Positions 1 through 10,011 are shown, counted from the first letter of the stretch. The stretch is 64,000 nucleotides of DNA from Ornithinicoccus hortensis (GCF_006716185.1 NZ_VFOP01000001.1:124001-188000); one strand, 5' to 3'. Numbers and translations: made by a program. Notes: generated by a model from the letters alone, not told the origin.

Positions 1-2
1 CC

Positions 3-1436
3 GCGGCCCTGGCGATCACCCACCGGATGGACCTGCTCGCCCTCGGGGACGACGCCGCGACCGTGCTCGGGGTGTCCGTACGCCGCACCCGGGTGGCCTC
101 GATCCTGGTCTCCGTGCTCCTCGCGGCGCTCGCCGTCACCATCGCCGGACCGATCGGCTTCGTCGGGCTGGCCGCCCCGTTGATCGCCCGGCTCGTGGCC
201 CGCCGCGTCCCCGGCCTCGGTCGGCACGCCCTGCTGCTGCCGTTCGCCGCGCTCGTCGGGATCGTCGTCGTCCTCGGCGCCGACGTCTTCCTGCGCGTGG
301 TCGTGCCCAGCGCCCAGACCACGGCGGTGCCCACCGGCGTGGTCACCAGCGTGATCGGCGCCGCCCTGCTCGTCTGGTTCGCCCGCCGGATGCCGGACAG
401 CGGCCCCGGCCTGGACAACGCCACCGGCCACCTCGGTCGCCCCCGCTCCACCACCACGTATGCCGCGGCGCTGGCCCTCCTCGTCCTCACCCTGGTCGGG
501 GCCGGGGTGGGGGCCGTCCTGCTCGGTGACCGGTTGATCCTGCTCGGGGACGTCGCCAACTGGCTGGGCGACGTCTCGGGCCGGGAGGTAACCCTTGAGA
601 TGGGGCGGCGCGTGCCGCGGGTCCTGGCGGCGCTGCTGGCGGGGGCCGCCCTGGCGCTGGCCGGCACCATCGTGCAGGCGGTCTGCCGGAACCCGCTGGC
701 CGAGCCCGGCCTGCTCGGGGTGACGTCCGGTGCGGGCTTCGGCGCGGTCGCCGCGATCCTGCTCGTGCCCGGCGTCGGACTCTGGCCGATGTCGGCCGCG
801 GCGGTCGCCGGCGCCATCGTGGTGACCGCCCTGGTCTTCGCCCTGGCGCATCGGCACGGGCTGAGCTCCACCCGGCTGGTCCTGATCGGGGTCGGGATGC
901 AGGCCGGGGTGATGGCGCTGATCAGCCTCCTCATCCTGGTCACCCGCCCCTGGGAGGTGAACCTGGCCCTCACCTGGCTGGCCGGGTCGACCTACGGGCG
1001 CAGCATGGAGCAGACCATCCCGGTCGCCGTGGTCCTGCTCGTGGTGATCCCGCTGGCCGTGCTGCTGCGGCGCGAGCTGGACATCGTGGCCCTGGACGAG
1101 GACACCCCCCGGATCCTCGGCATACCGCTCGACCGGGCCCGGCTGCTGCTGCTCGGTGCCGCGGCCCTGCTCACCGCCGGGGCCGTGGTCGCAACCGGGG
1201 TCGTGGCCTTCGTCGGTCTCGTCGCCCCGCACGCCGCCCGGGCCCTAGTCGGGGCACGGCACTCCAGGGTCATCCCGGTGGCCATCCTGCTCGGCGCGAT
1301 CCTCGTCTCCGGGGCCGACACCCTGGGCCGGTGGGCACTGGCCCCCGTCCAGGTCCCGGCCGGCGTGGGGACCGCCCTGCTGGGCACTCCGTACTTCATC
1401 TACCTGCTGTGGCGCAGCCGCGGCCGCGACACCTGA
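3..1436 (+). CDS. Fused FecCD-type siderophore ABC transporter permease (5' end outside window)
   Basis: Inner-membrane permease of a ferric-siderophore ABC importer. The frame is already open at the left edge, so the true start lies upstream. The visible part begins inside one FecCD domain (the GFVGLAAP-type motif is near codon 50 of the visible frame). A polar linker around [12 protein letters not shown] follows, then a second full FecCD domain with its own hydrophobic segments and a [16 protein letters not shown] motif. This FhuB-like layout, two permease units in one chain, would form the whole membrane channel without a partner permease. A siderophore-interacting protein starts 16 nt downstream, supporting an iron-uptake operon; the binding protein and ATPase are presumably to the left. 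Substrate is not readable from sequence. Confidence 0.9.
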   Translation, partial: AALAITHRMDLLALGDDAATVLGVSVRRTRVASILVSVLLAALAVTIAGPIGFVGLAAPLIARLVARRVPGLGRHALLLPFAALVGIVVVLGADVFLRVVVPSAQTTAVPTGVVTSVIGAALLVWFARRMPDSGPGLDNATGHLGRPRSTTTYAAALALLVLTLVGAGVGAVLLGDRLILLGDVANWLGDVSGREVTLEMGRRVPRVLAALLAGAALALAGTIVQAVCRNPLAEPGLLGVTSGAGFGAVAAILLVPGVGLWPMSAAAVAGAIVVTALVFALAHRHGLSSTRLVLIGVGMQAGVMALISLLILVTRPWEVNLALTWLAGSTYGRSMEQTIPVAVVLLVVIPLAVLLRRELDIVALDEDTPRILGIPLDRARLLLLGAAALLTAGAVVATGVVAFVGLVAPHAARALVGARHSRVIPVAILLGAILVSGADTLGRWALAPVQVPAGVGTALLGTPYFIYLLWRSRGRDT

Positions 1437-1452
1437 GCGAAAGGACACACCC

Positions 1453-2385
<933 letters not shown>

Positions 2386-2510
2386 CCTCCTGCCCGGGCG
2401 GTCTGGGTGGTCCACGGCCGTGTGGCCCTGGCACGACGCGCTGCCGGTTGATCACGGTGCCGGTTGTCCACAGATCGGCGCGACCCGGCCCATGCGGGAC
2501 GCCGATCCGG

Positions 2511-2516
2511 CAGGCT
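2511..2516 (+). promoter_or_regulatory. Candidate -10 box of a leaderless transcript (CAGGCT)
   Basis: CAGGCT ends 6 nt before the GTG chosen for the AbiEi/DUF559 gene. The spacing matches stricter TANNNT boxes elsewhere in this window, but the box itself is weak. Confidence 0.3.
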
Positions 2517-2522
2517 GGTCGG

Positions 2523-3488
2523 GTGCAGGACCCACTGGAGCAGCCGCCCCGTCGACCCGACGGGTTCGTCGGGGAGTCCGGCGACGACGGCTCCGGGCTC
2601 ACCCGTTTCGAGCGGCGCGAGCTGGCCCGCCAAAGACGCCTGGTGCGGCTGCACCGCGGGCTCTACCTGCCCCGCGAGGTCTGGGACGCCGCCCCGGAGC
2701 AGGAGCGTTACCGCTGGCGGGCCGCGGCCCAGGTGACGTCGCTGAAGGCGGAGGTGGCCGTCAGCCACGGCAGCGCCGCCGTGCTCCTCGGCCTCCCGCT
2801 GTGGGGTCACCAGCCGACGCGCCTGCACCTGTCCCTCACCGGGCCCGGCCGGGGCTGGCGCCGCGAGGGCTATACGGTCCACCGCAGCTACGGAGAGGAC
2901 TCGGTCGTCCCGGCCTCCGCGCCTCCCGTCGTCCTGCCGGTCCTGGCCGCCCTCGGACTGGCCGAGACCGACGGCTTCCTCGCCGGCGTCACCGCCCTGG
3001 ACGCAGCCCTGCACCGCGGCCTGACCACGATCGAGGAAGCCAGGCAGTGGTTGGGCCGGCTCCGCCGACGACCGGGGATGCGGATGATGACCCGGGTCGT
3101 CGAGGCCGCCGACGGGCTGTCCGAGTCTCCGCTGGAGACCAAGGCCCGGCTGTGCGTCAGGCTCTTGGGCTACCGGGTCTCCCTGCAGGTCGTGCTCCGC
3201 ACCGTCGACGGTGAGTTCGTCGCCCGGGTCGACCTGCTCATCGAGGAGCTCGGCGTCGTCATCGAGGTCGACGGCCAGACCAAGTACCGCACTGACGCCG
3301 GCGGCGGCTCGGTCCAGACGCTCTTGTCGGAGAAGCAGCGCGAATCCGCCATCCGCGACCTCGGCTACGGAGTGGTCCGGGTCGACAACCGGGGCCTGGA
3401 ATCACTCGCCGACCTGGACCGCCGGATCCGTGACGCTGCAGACCGTGCCGCTCCCTGGGTGAAGCGCCCCCGGCCACCAGCCGCCTGA
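2523..3488 (+). CDS. AbiEi antitoxin-like / DUF559 endonuclease-fold protein
   Basis: A 321-residue protein of a type abundant in actinobacteria. The N-terminal part contains a winged-helix-like AbiEi segment (FERRELARQRRLVRLHRGLY). The C-terminal part is a DUF559/Vsr-like restriction-endonuclease fold: the acidic strand LGVVIEVDGQTKYR is followed by KQRESAIRDLGYGVVRV, with D and E/Q-x-K candidates for metal binding. The open frame extends upstream to 2262, inside the previous gene; I chose GTG 2523 because protein-like sequence begins there and a -10-like box lies 6 nt before it. No AbiEii toxin is adjacent, so a classical toxin-antitoxin role is not supported. Function is unknown. Confidence 0.75.
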   Translation: MQDPLEQPPRRPDGFVGESGDDGSGLTRFERRELARQRRLVRLHRGLYLPREVWDAAPEQERYRWRAAAQVTSLKAEVAVSHGSAAVLLGLPLWGHQPTRLHLSLTGPGRGWRREGYTVHRSYGEDSVVPASAPPVVLPVLAALGLAETDGFLAGVTALDAALHRGLTTIEEARQWLGRLRRRPGMRMMTRVVEAADGLSESPLETKARLCVRLLGYRVSLQVVLRTVDGEFVARVDLLIEELGVVIEVDGQTKYRTDAGGGSVQTLLSEKQRESAIRDLGYGVVRVDNRGLESLADLDRRIRDAADRAAPWVKRPRPPAA

Positions 3489-3527
3489 GCCAGCGTTGTC
3501 GCGGCACTCGCAGCGCAGCCCACGTCC

Positions 3528-3599
3528 CACTGGTAGACGGTTTGGGGCACTGGCAGCACGGTCGACCATGCCACTAGTGCCCCAAACGTGCGACTAGTG
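3528..3599. repeat. Palindromic repeat, family A, copy 1
   Basis: The 337-base spacer 3489-3825 holds no convincing gene, but it holds two copies of a roughly 72-bp palindromic element. In this copy the inner arms GTTTGGGGCACT (3540-3551) and AGTGCCCCAAAC (3576-3587) are a perfect 12-bp inverted repeat around a 24-nt loop containing GGTCGACCATG. Imperfect outer arms (ACTGGTAGACG / CGTGCGACTAGT) lengthen the hairpin. The structure resembles REP/BIME elements; it could also end transcription from both flanking convergent genes. Confidence 0.8.
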
Positions 3600-3692
3600 G
3601 CTGCTGGCTTGGGCGGAGCAGGCGGCACCGGGTTCAGTCATCCGGGGCGGCGGCGCTCCGTGGGTCGCCGGGCTGCGACGCCCCCTACCGCC

Positions 3693-3764
3693 CACTGGTA
3701 GACGGTTAGGGGCACTGGTAGCACGCTCGACCATGCCACCAGTGCCCCAAACGTTCTCCTAGTG
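3693..3764. repeat. Palindromic repeat, family A, copy 2
   Basis: Second copy, 165 bp from the first in the same orientation. Inner arms GTTAGGGGCACT (3705-3716) and AGTGCCCCAAAC (3741-3752) pair with one mismatch. The loop keeps the CGACCATGCCACC sequence of copy 1, while the outer arms have drifted, as expected for duplicated REP-like DNA rather than a gene. Confidence 0.8.
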
Positions 3765-3825
3765 AGGAACGGACCAGCCGACCAGGCGTCGCAGCGTCGC
3801 GTGCGCAGCGACGCCGCCGGGACGC

Positions 3826-5142
3826 TCAGTCCTCGGACCCCACCGACTGGCTCGCAGGGTCGGTGACGGCGGCCTCGGGGTGCGGGGTCTGGGACGGCCC
3901 GCCGGAGAGCGCCTTCTGGTCCTTGACCCACAGGCCGACCAGGCCGCGGAAGTGCGCCAGGAACTTCTCCTGCTCGTGGGCCGGATAGGTGCTGCGCACG
4001 GTGTCGAGCAGGATCTTGTCGAACCCGTCGGAGTCGACCCATTCCAGGACGGCCTCCGGCAGGTGGGACAGGTGCTCGTCGCACCAGTTCCAGTAGTTCT
4101 CGGTGTCGAAGTGCTCGTCCGCCAGCGCGCGGTAGCCCTGCATCTTGGCCTGGTAGTCCAGGCTGTCGTCGTCGGCGATCTCGTAGTAGCGCCGCGTCTC
4201 CAGGTCGACGGTGGCGGGCCGGTTCGTCGCCAGGGCGTAGACCGACCAGCGGACCAGCGCAGTGATCGCCCACGGGAAGTAGTAGTGCAGCGAGGTCACG
4301 GCCACGTCCGGGCAGGCGTTGGCGTAGTCGATCGGGTGCACCTCGTCGCCCGCGATGAGCATCTCGGCGGAGTTGAACTCCCACCCGAAGAAGGCGTTGA
4401 CGACCTTGCTCACCGTCTGGGCCTCCCACCCGGCCTGCGGGGACAGGAAGTCGTAACTGACGGCATACCGGTTGTGCATCGGCTGCTCGGGCCGGAAGTC
4501 CATCACCATCGTCTCGGGCCCGATGGACAGCGCGCGGGCGAACTTGTCGTAGTCGACGGTGGCCTGCAGGTGCATCAGCATCTCGCCGGACTCGTCGTAG
4601 GACTTGTGCAGGCCGTCCTGGTCCTCGATCCGGGAGACGCCGCGCCAGCCGCCACCGTCGAACGGCTTCATGTACATCGGGTAGCCGACCTCGTCGGCGA
4701 TCTTGTCCAGGTCGAAGGAGTCGTTGTACTTCGCCGAGGTGTAAGCCCAACGGACGTTGTCGACCGGGTTCTTGTAGGGCACCAGCACCGTCTTGGGGAT
4801 CTTCATGCCGAGCCGGAGCATGGCGCAGTAGGCGCTGTGCTTCTCCATCGACTGGAAGGTGAACGGGCTGTTCAGCAGGTAGGTGTCGTTCATCAGCGCG
4901 GCCTTCTTCAACCACTCGCGCGGGTGGTAGTACCAATACGCGAGGCGGTCGATGACCAACCCGGGTCGCACCGGGTCGGTGAGGTCGAACGGGCTGATCC
5001 GCAGCCGTTCGGAGGGGATCTCCAGCGTCTCGCCGCCCACCTTCAGCGGGCCGACGAGGCCGAGGATCTGTTCGAAGGCCCGGGGCCAGTCCTCCTCCGC
5101 ACCGAGCAGGAGGCCGATCAGAGCGTTGCGCTTGGCTGCCAT
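3826..5142 (-). CDS. ATP-grasp domain protein, probable carboxylate-amine or peptide ligase
   Basis: A 438-residue cytosolic protein with an ATP-grasp fold. The ATP-binding segment MYMKPFDGGGWRGVSR lies near residues 157-171; preATP-grasp sequence precedes it and a metal-binding region follows (DFRPEQPMHNRY). Such enzymes join a carboxylate, activated as acylphosphate, to an amine or thiol; the substrate cannot be read here. The esterase gene lies 73 nt upstream on the same strand, so the two probably form one unit. The last about 25 residues (GGPSQTPHPEAAV...) look like a disordered tail. A TAGGTT box 6 nt before the ATG suggests it also has its own leaderless promoter. Confidence 0.8.
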   Translation of the reverse strand: MAAKRNALIGLLLGAEEDWPRAFEQILGLVGPLKVGGETLEIPSERLRISPFDLTDPVRPGLVIDRLAYWYYHPREWLKKAALMNDTYLLNSPFTFQSMEKHSAYCAMLRLGMKIPKTVLVPYKNPVDNVRWAYTSAKYNDSFDLDKIADEVGYPMYMKPFDGGGWRGVSRIEDQDGLHKSYDESGEMLMHLQATVDYDKFARALSIGPETMVMDFRPEQPMHNRYAVSYDFLSPQAGWEAQTVSKVVNAFFGWEFNSAEMLIAGDEVHPIDYANACPDVAVTSLHYYFPWAITALVRWSVYALATNRPATVDLETRRYYEIADDDSLDYQAKMQGYRALADEHFDTENYWNWCDEHLSHLPEAVLEWVDSDGFDKILLDTVRSTYPAHEQEKFLAHFRGLVGLWVKDQKALSGGPSQTPHPEAAVTDPASQSVGSED

Positions 5143-5148
5143 GACGGC

Positions 5149-5154
5149 AACCTA
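5149..5154 (-). promoter_or_regulatory. -10 box of a leaderless transcript (TAGGTT)
   Basis: Read on the minus strand, TAGGTT is followed by 6 nt and then the ATG of the ATP-grasp gene. There is no Shine-Dalgarno sequence in those 6 nt. Confidence 0.5.
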
Positions 5155-5215
5155 TCGCGACGACGGCATCTTCGGTATGCCGTGGGCCGGGATCGGCGCG
5201 ACCCCGGCCGGCCGG

Positions 5216-5962
5216 TCAGCAGAACCGCGGCAGGTGGTGCGCGATCTGCTTGCGCCACCACGGCCAGTCGTGCGCCGAGTCGTGGCCCCAGACGTCGAGC
5301 TGGTGCGGGACCCCCTTGGCCCGGAGCACCTCGGCCAACTGGTGCGCACCGGGCAGCGAGCGCGTCGGGTGCACCTCGAACGGCCCCTGCCCGACCACCA
5401 GCAGCACCTGCACCGCCTGCCGGAGGTAGGCCAGGTGGTCCCCGTGCGCGTTGGCCAGGTAGGCCGTGGGATTGTTGAAGTAGGTGGCCTGACCGATCTC
5501 GCCCCAGCTGCGCCAGGAAGTCGGGTCGTAGTTGCCGCTGAGCCCGATGCCCACCGGGAACAGGTCGGGACGCTTCAGCGCGAAGTTCACCGCGTGGTAG
5601 GCCCCCATCGAGCAGCCGGTGGTGACGATGCCCTGGTGGCCGGGTGAGTCGGCGCCGATCGTGGGCACCACGTGGTTGACGATCCAGTTCTCGTATGCCG
5701 TGTGCCGGCGGGCGCGTTCCTCGGTCGGCAGGCCGTAGTTGGACCAGGAGGAGGCGTCGAAGCTGTCGACGGCGTAGATCTTGATCCGGCCCGCCTCGAC
5801 CAGGTCGCTCACCGCGTCGACCATGCCGTTGTTCTCGTAGTCCCAGGCGCGGCCGGCCTCGGAGGGGAAGGCCATCACCGGTCGGCCGTAGTGGCCGTAG
5901 CGGATGACGGTGCCGGGTCGGTCCAGCCCCTCGCCGTAGATCTCGGCCTGCTCCCGCTCCAC
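5216..5962 (-). CDS. Esterase family alpha/beta hydrolase (putative esterase, FrmB/antigen-85-like fold)
   Basis: A 248-residue serine hydrolase. The nucleophile elbow is GCSMG with Ser near 118, and a likely catalytic His is in GHDSAHDWPWW near 231. The frame is open upstream to 6100, but GTG 5962 has an AAGGAG ribosome site 5 nt before it, and the conserved sequence EREQAEIYGEGL starts there. There is no signal peptide, so it acts in the cytosol. Pairing with the ATP-grasp gene 73 nt downstream suggests one substrate-processing pathway (ester or thioester chemistry plus ligation). That pathway is unknown to me. Confidence 0.85.
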   Translation of the reverse strand: MEREQAEIYGEGLDRPGTVIRYGHYGRPVMAFPSEAGRAWDYENNGMVDAVSDLVEAGRIKIYAVDSFDASSWSNYGLPTEERARRHTAYENWIVNHVVPTIGADSPGHQGIVTTGCSMGAYHAVNFALKRPDLFPVGIGLSGNYDPTSWRSWGEIGQATYFNNPTAYLANAHGDHLAYLRQAVQVLLVVGQGPFEVHPTRSLPGAHQLAEVLRAKGVPHQLDVWGHDSAHDWPWWRKQIAHHLPRFC

Positions 5963-6150
5963 GCCAGCTCCTTCGTTCGGGGGCCCGCCGGACCCGGCGG
6001 CCGGCAGACGGACCGTGCTGCCTGGGGTCAAGTCTGCTACATCCCGGGGCCCGTCCCGAACACATAGCCCAGTCATAGGAATCCCACAGTCCCCACCCAT
6101 CCGGCTCGGCTGGACTGTCGGTCAACACCCACCCGTACCTGGAGGTCCCC

Positions 6151-6834
6151 ATGACCACGCCCGTCCTCATGGTCGCCGACGCCGTCGCCATCCTGATCCT
6201 GACCTTCGCGGTCTACCTGCCCCGGCACCGGCGGCGCGACCTGGTCGTCGCCTTCCTCGGCGTCAACATCGGTGTCCTCGCGGTGAGCACCGTGCTGGCC
6301 TCGGCGATGACCGATGCCGCCGCCTCGGTCGGCCTCGGCATGGGACTGTTCGGCGTGCTGTCGATCATCCGGCTGCGCTCCGACGAGCTGGCCCAGCACG
6401 AGATCGCCTACTACTTCTCCGCGCTGGCCCTCGGCCTGATCGGCGGGATCGGCACCGGCGACGTCGGTCTGAGCCTGGCCCTGATGGGGCTGGTGCTCGG
6501 GACCATGGTGATCGGCGACCACCCCCGGCTGCTGCCCGCGCACCGTCGCCAGGTCGTGCACCTGGACCGGGCGGTCCCGGACCAGGAGGACCTCGTCGCC
6601 CGGCTGGAGCAGCTCCTCGGGGCGCGTGTACTCGGCACCAACGTGCTGCGCCTCGACCTGGTCGACGACACGACCCTGGTGGACGTGCGGTTCGCGGTGC
6701 GCGCCGGAGCTGGGTCCACGACGGCGGCTGGGGACATGGTCGCGACCGGCCCTGCGCCGGCGGCGGCTGCACCGGCGCGGGAGGGCTCCGCGGGCCCGGT
6801 CCGCGCCGTGCCCTCGGGATCGGTGCTCCGATGA
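6151..6834 (+). CDS. DUF4956 membrane protein
   Basis: A 227-residue protein with about four hydrophobic segments in the first 130 residues (for example VADAVAILILTFAVYL and AYYFSALALGLIGGIG) and the GLFGVLSIIRLRSDE signature of DUF4956. A cytosolic C-terminal domain follows, then an Ala/Gly-rich tail. GGAGG precedes the ATG. The stop overlaps the VTC gene start as ATGA. DUF4956 genes habitually neighbour VTC-domain polyphosphate polymerases and CotH/DUF4353 proteins, and that partnership is seen here. The molecular role, perhaps as a membrane partner of the polymerase, is inferred. Confidence 0.85.
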   Translation: MTTPVLMVADAVAILILTFAVYLPRHRRRDLVVAFLGVNIGVLAVSTVLASAMTDAAASVGLGMGLFGVLSIIRLRSDELAQHEIAYYFSALALGLIGGIGTGDVGLSLALMGLVLGTMVIGDHPRLLPAHRRQVVHLDRAVPDQEDLVARLEQLLGARVLGTNVLRLDLVDDTTLVDVRFAVRAGAGSTTAAGDMVATGPAPAAAAPAREGSAGPVRAVPSGSVLR

Positions 6835-7614
6835 AATCCGCCGACCTCGGCTCGCTGCCCCCCCGTCTCCCTCGAGGACCTGGTCGACGAGGCGGCGCTG
6901 CAGACCCGGATGGACCGCAAGTACCTGCTCGACGCGGCGGCGGCCCGGTCCACCCTGGCCGCGCTGCCGGCCGGCACCCGCGTGCTGGAGATCGGTGGTC
7001 ACCGGTCCTTCGGCTACCGCTCGGTCTACTTCGACACCCCGGAGCTGGACAGCTTCGCCGGCACGGCCCACCCTCGGCGGCGGCGCTTCAAGGTGCGCAC
7101 CCGCCACTACCTGGGCTCCGGCGAGAGCTGGCTCGAGGTGAAGACCCGTGGGCCCCGGGGCCTGACCGTCAAGACGCGGCGGCTCCGGTCCAGCGACGCA
7201 GCCGTCGACCGAGCCATCACCGAGACCCTGCTGAGCCGGTCGGACCAGGCCTTCGTGGCGGAGGTGCTGCGGCAGCAGCAGGTGCCCGACATCGACGTGA
7301 CCGAGCTGCGGCCCGTGCTGGGCACCCGCTACGAACGCAGCCCCCTGGTGCTGCCGACGGCGGCGCGGTGCACCATCGACACCCGGGTGACCTGGCAGGA
7401 CGTGCTGGGCAACGTGCTGTCCCGCCCGGACCTGGTGATCGTGGAGTCCAAGACGGGCTCGACACCCTCCCCGGTCGACCGCTCGCTGTGGCGGCTCGGC
7501 ATCCGACCCTCCCGCTTCTCCAAGTTCGGCAGCGGCCTGGCCGCGCTGCACCCGGGGCTCCCCGCCAACCGCTGGCACCCGGTGCTAGCCGACGTCCTGG
7601 CCCCCACCGCCTGA
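6831..7614 (+). CDS. VTC-domain polyphosphate polymerase-like protein, apparent frameshift near its start
   Basis: A VTC/CYTH-superfamily tunnel enzyme; relatives polymerise phosphate from ATP. Basic and acidic tunnel motifs are present: MDRKYLL, RRRFKVRTRHY, SWLEVKTR, TVKTRR and LVIVESKTG. The natural start is ATG 6831, overlapping the DUF4956 stop. That frame reads MKSADLGSLPP and then leaves the conserved frame at a run of seven C (6858-6864). Removing one C gives ...LPPVSLEDLVDEAALQTRMDRKY, a good family N-terminus, and about 260 residues. As written, only a truncated product from ATG 6910 (234 residues, lacking the first helix) is encoded. The cause may be a sequencing error, slipped-strand variation or a real mutation. 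Confidence 0.8.
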
Positions 7615-7700
7615 GACACCACCCACTGCCCGCGACACCTGCGACGACCCCAGACAGCACCCACCCGATCCACCCACCACCGACCCGACAGGAAGCTCCC

Positions 7701-9449
7701 ATGCGACCCACCACCTCCCGACTCAGTTCCCGCCTCCGCCAGGCCATCGCCGCCACGGCCGTCGCCGGGCTGCTGGCCGCCTGCAGCACGGCCGCCTCGA
7801 CCACCCCCTCGGCCGCTCCCGAGACCGCGCAGTCAACCGTCGCCACCGACCAGACCGGGTCCGACAGCAGTGCGACGACCGACACCGACACGACATCCGG
7901 GTCCGGCACCGCCACGACGAGCGCCGGCAGCACCTCGACGACCGTCGCGGACCTGGTCGCCGACAACACCGAGCCGCACACGTCCGACGTCCCCGACGCG
8001 GCGACGGCGGCCGAGGACGTCGACGCCGAGATCACCCTCGCCGACGGCGCCTCCACGGCCGACGGGGACGGGGTCACCGTCGACGGGGACGTCGTCACGA
8101 TCACGACCGGCGGGACCTACCTGATCGGCGGCGACCTCTCGGACGGTCAGCTCGTGGTGCAGGCCGCCGACGCGGACGACGTCGTCCTGGTGCTCGACGG
8201 GGTGAGCATCACCAGCTCGACCACGGCACCCCTGGTGGTCGAGGAAGCCGACGAGGTGACCATCGTCCTCGCCGCCGGGAGCAGCAACGCCCTGTCCGAC
8301 GCCGCCAACTACACCACCGGGGAGGACGGCCCCGACGGGGCGCTGTTCTCCCGGTCGGACCTGACGATCACCGGGGACGGCGCGCTGGCGGTCGAGGGCA
8401 ATGCCGGCGACGGCATCGTCGGCAACGACGGCGTGCTCATCGCCGGTGGCGACATCACCGTGGCCGCGGCGGACGACGGCATCCGGGGCAAGGACTACCT
8501 GGTGATCGACGACGGCACCGTGACGGTCGAGGCGGCCGGCGGGGACGGCCTGAAGTCCACCGTCGAGGACGACGCGGGGCTGGGCTACGTCGTAGTGAAC
8601 GGGGGCACGGTCGACCTGACCTCCGGCACCGACGGGATCGACGCCTTCACCGACGCCATCGTCACCGGCGGCGACCTGACCATCGCGGCCGGCGACGACG
8701 GCATCCACGCCGAGACGGCGCTGGGGATCACCGGCGGCAGCATCACCGTCAGCACCTCGGTCGAGGGCCTGGAGGCCGGGACGATCCTGATCGAGGACGG
8801 GCAGATCGACGCGGTCGCCTCCGACGACGGCATCAACGCGGCCTCCGACACCGCCGAGATCCAGTTGGTGATCAGTGGCGGCACGATCGCGATCGACGCC
8901 CAGGGCGACGGGCTCGACGCCAACGGTCCGGCCTCGATCACCGGCGGCACGGTGGTCGTGCAGGGCCCCACGAACAACGGCAACGGCGCTCTCGACGTGG
9001 ACGGCGAGTTCACCATCTCGGGAGGCAGCCTGACCGCCGTCGGGTCCTCCGGGATGCTGGTGGCACCCTCGACCGACTCCCCCCAGGTCTCACTGGTGGC
9101 GACGTTCGAGAGCGCCGTCGCGGCCGGGAGCACCATCACGGTGACCGACGAGGAGGGCACCGAGGTCGCCCGGGTCGAGACGACCAAGGAGGCCGCCTCC
9201 CTTGTGCTGTCCACCGACCAACTCGAGTCCGGCGCGACCTACGAGGTGCAGGTGGACGGCGAGACGATCGCGACGGCCACCGGCGGTGAGTACTCGACGA
9301 TGGGTGGCGGCGGGATGCCGGGCGGCGGCTACCCCGGCGGGGACGGCCAGATGCCCGGTGGCGGCGGCTTCCCTGGAGGCGGCACCCCGCCCGAGGGCGG
9401 CCCGGGTCAGCGACCCGGGGACACCACCGACGGCGGCAGCGACGCGTGA
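7701..9449 (+). CDS. DUF4353-like carbohydrate-binding lipoprotein
   Basis: A 582-residue exported protein. The signal peptide ends in the lipobox LLAAC (Cys near 28), so it is lipid-anchored on the outer face. A Ser/Thr-rich linker follows. Residues from about 110 to 440 carry repeated short strands with Asp/Gly turns (GDITVAAADDGIRGKDYL, GDLTIAAGDDGIHAETAL), typical of the right-handed beta-helix of DUF4353 'carbohydrate-binding' proteins. The end is a Gly/Pro-rich tail (MGGGGMPGGGYPGGDG). AGGAAG precedes the ATG. It lies 86 nt after the VTC gene, matching the known DUF4956-VTC-DUF4353 gene association. Asp-rich turns may bind calcium; the ligand is not known. Confidence 0.85.
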   Translation: MRPTTSRLSSRLRQAIAATAVAGLLAACSTAASTTPSAAPETAQSTVATDQTGSDSSATTDTDTTSGSGTATTSAGSTSTTVADLVADNTEPHTSDVPDAATAAEDVDAEITLADGASTADGDGVTVDGDVVTITTGGTYLIGGDLSDGQLVVQAADADDVVLVLDGVSITSSTTAPLVVEEADEVTIVLAAGSSNALSDAANYTTGEDGPDGALFSRSDLTITGDGALAVEGNAGDGIVGNDGVLIAGGDITVAAADDGIRGKDYLVIDDGTVTVEAAGGDGLKSTVEDDAGLGYVVVNGGTVDLTSGTDGIDAFTDAIVTGGDLTIAAGDDGIHAETALGITGGSITVSTSVEGLEAGTILIEDGQIDAVASDDGINAASDTAEIQLVISGGTIAIDAQGDGLDANGPASITGGTVVVQGPTNNGNGALDVDGEFTISGGSLTAVGSSGMLVAPSTDSPQVSLVATFESAVAAGSTITVTDEEGTEVARVETTKEAASLVLSTDQLESGATYEVQVDGETIATATGGEYSTMGGGGMPGGGYPGGDGQMPGGGGFPGGGTPPEGGPGQRPGDTTDGGSDA

Positions 9450-9453
9450 GGCC

Positions 9454-10011
9454 TCAGGACGTCGGCGCGCCCCACGGCCCGCGGCGCACCAGCGTGGCCG
9501 CCAGGGTGACCGCGAGCGCGACGGAGAGGCCGACCAGGACCATCCCGGGCAGCGTGTGCGACCAGCCGTAGGCGTCCTGGGCCGCGGTCCACACCGCGCC
9601 CGGGACCAGCACCCAGACCAAGGCCTGGACCACGTTCGTCGCCAGCACGGCGGCGAACAACCAGTCGGGCCGGGCCCACAGCGCCAGGATGCCGAGGGCG
9701 TTGGCCGCCATCAGCAGCACGCCCAGGATGCGCAGCACCACGAAGACGGCCGAGGCGGTCGCCGGGTCGGTCAGGCCGGAGTCGGCCAGCCCGCGCTGCA
9801 GGATCGTGTGGTCGAAGGCCGCGAAGACGTGCAGCGCGGTGGCCACCGTGAGCAGCAGCGAGCAGGCGGCCACCAGCACCGGCAACCGGCCGGGCCGCAC
9901 GTCGGTGCGGGACTCGGTGACGAGCTCGGACAGCGAGGCACCCGCCTCCACCGGGGTCGCCCCCTGGACCGGTGCCGGGGTGCCCATCGGGGGACGGATC
10001 GTCGAGCGCAT
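9454..10011 (-). CDS. Hypothetical four-helix membrane protein
   Basis: A 185-residue protein with a polar N-terminus of about 45 residues and four strongly hydrophobic segments: VLVAACSLLLTVATALHVFA, SAVFVVLRILGVLLMAANAL, WLFAAVLATNVVQALVWVLV and PGMVLVGLSVALAVTLAATL. I recognise no family motif. It ends 5 nt past the DUF4353 gene on the opposite strand, so the two are tail-to-tail. ATG 10011 is used; an internal ATG (MGTPAP) is possible. Confidence 0.65.
   Translation of the reverse strand: MRSTIRPPMGTPAPVQGATPVEAGASLSELVTESRTDVRPGRLPVLVAACSLLLTVATALHVFAAFDHTILQRGLADSGLTDPATASAVFVVLRILGVLLMAANALGILALWARPDWLFAAVLATNVVQALVWVLVPGAVWTAAQDAYGWSHTLPGMVLVGLSVALAVTLAATLVRRGPWGAPTS

Noticed and set aside
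3365-3628. Minus-strand frame over the family A repeats encoding a TFGALVAW-like peptide
   Set aside because: The peptide recurs only because the palindromic DNA repeats; there is no start signal and it overlaps the AbiEi/DUF559 gene.
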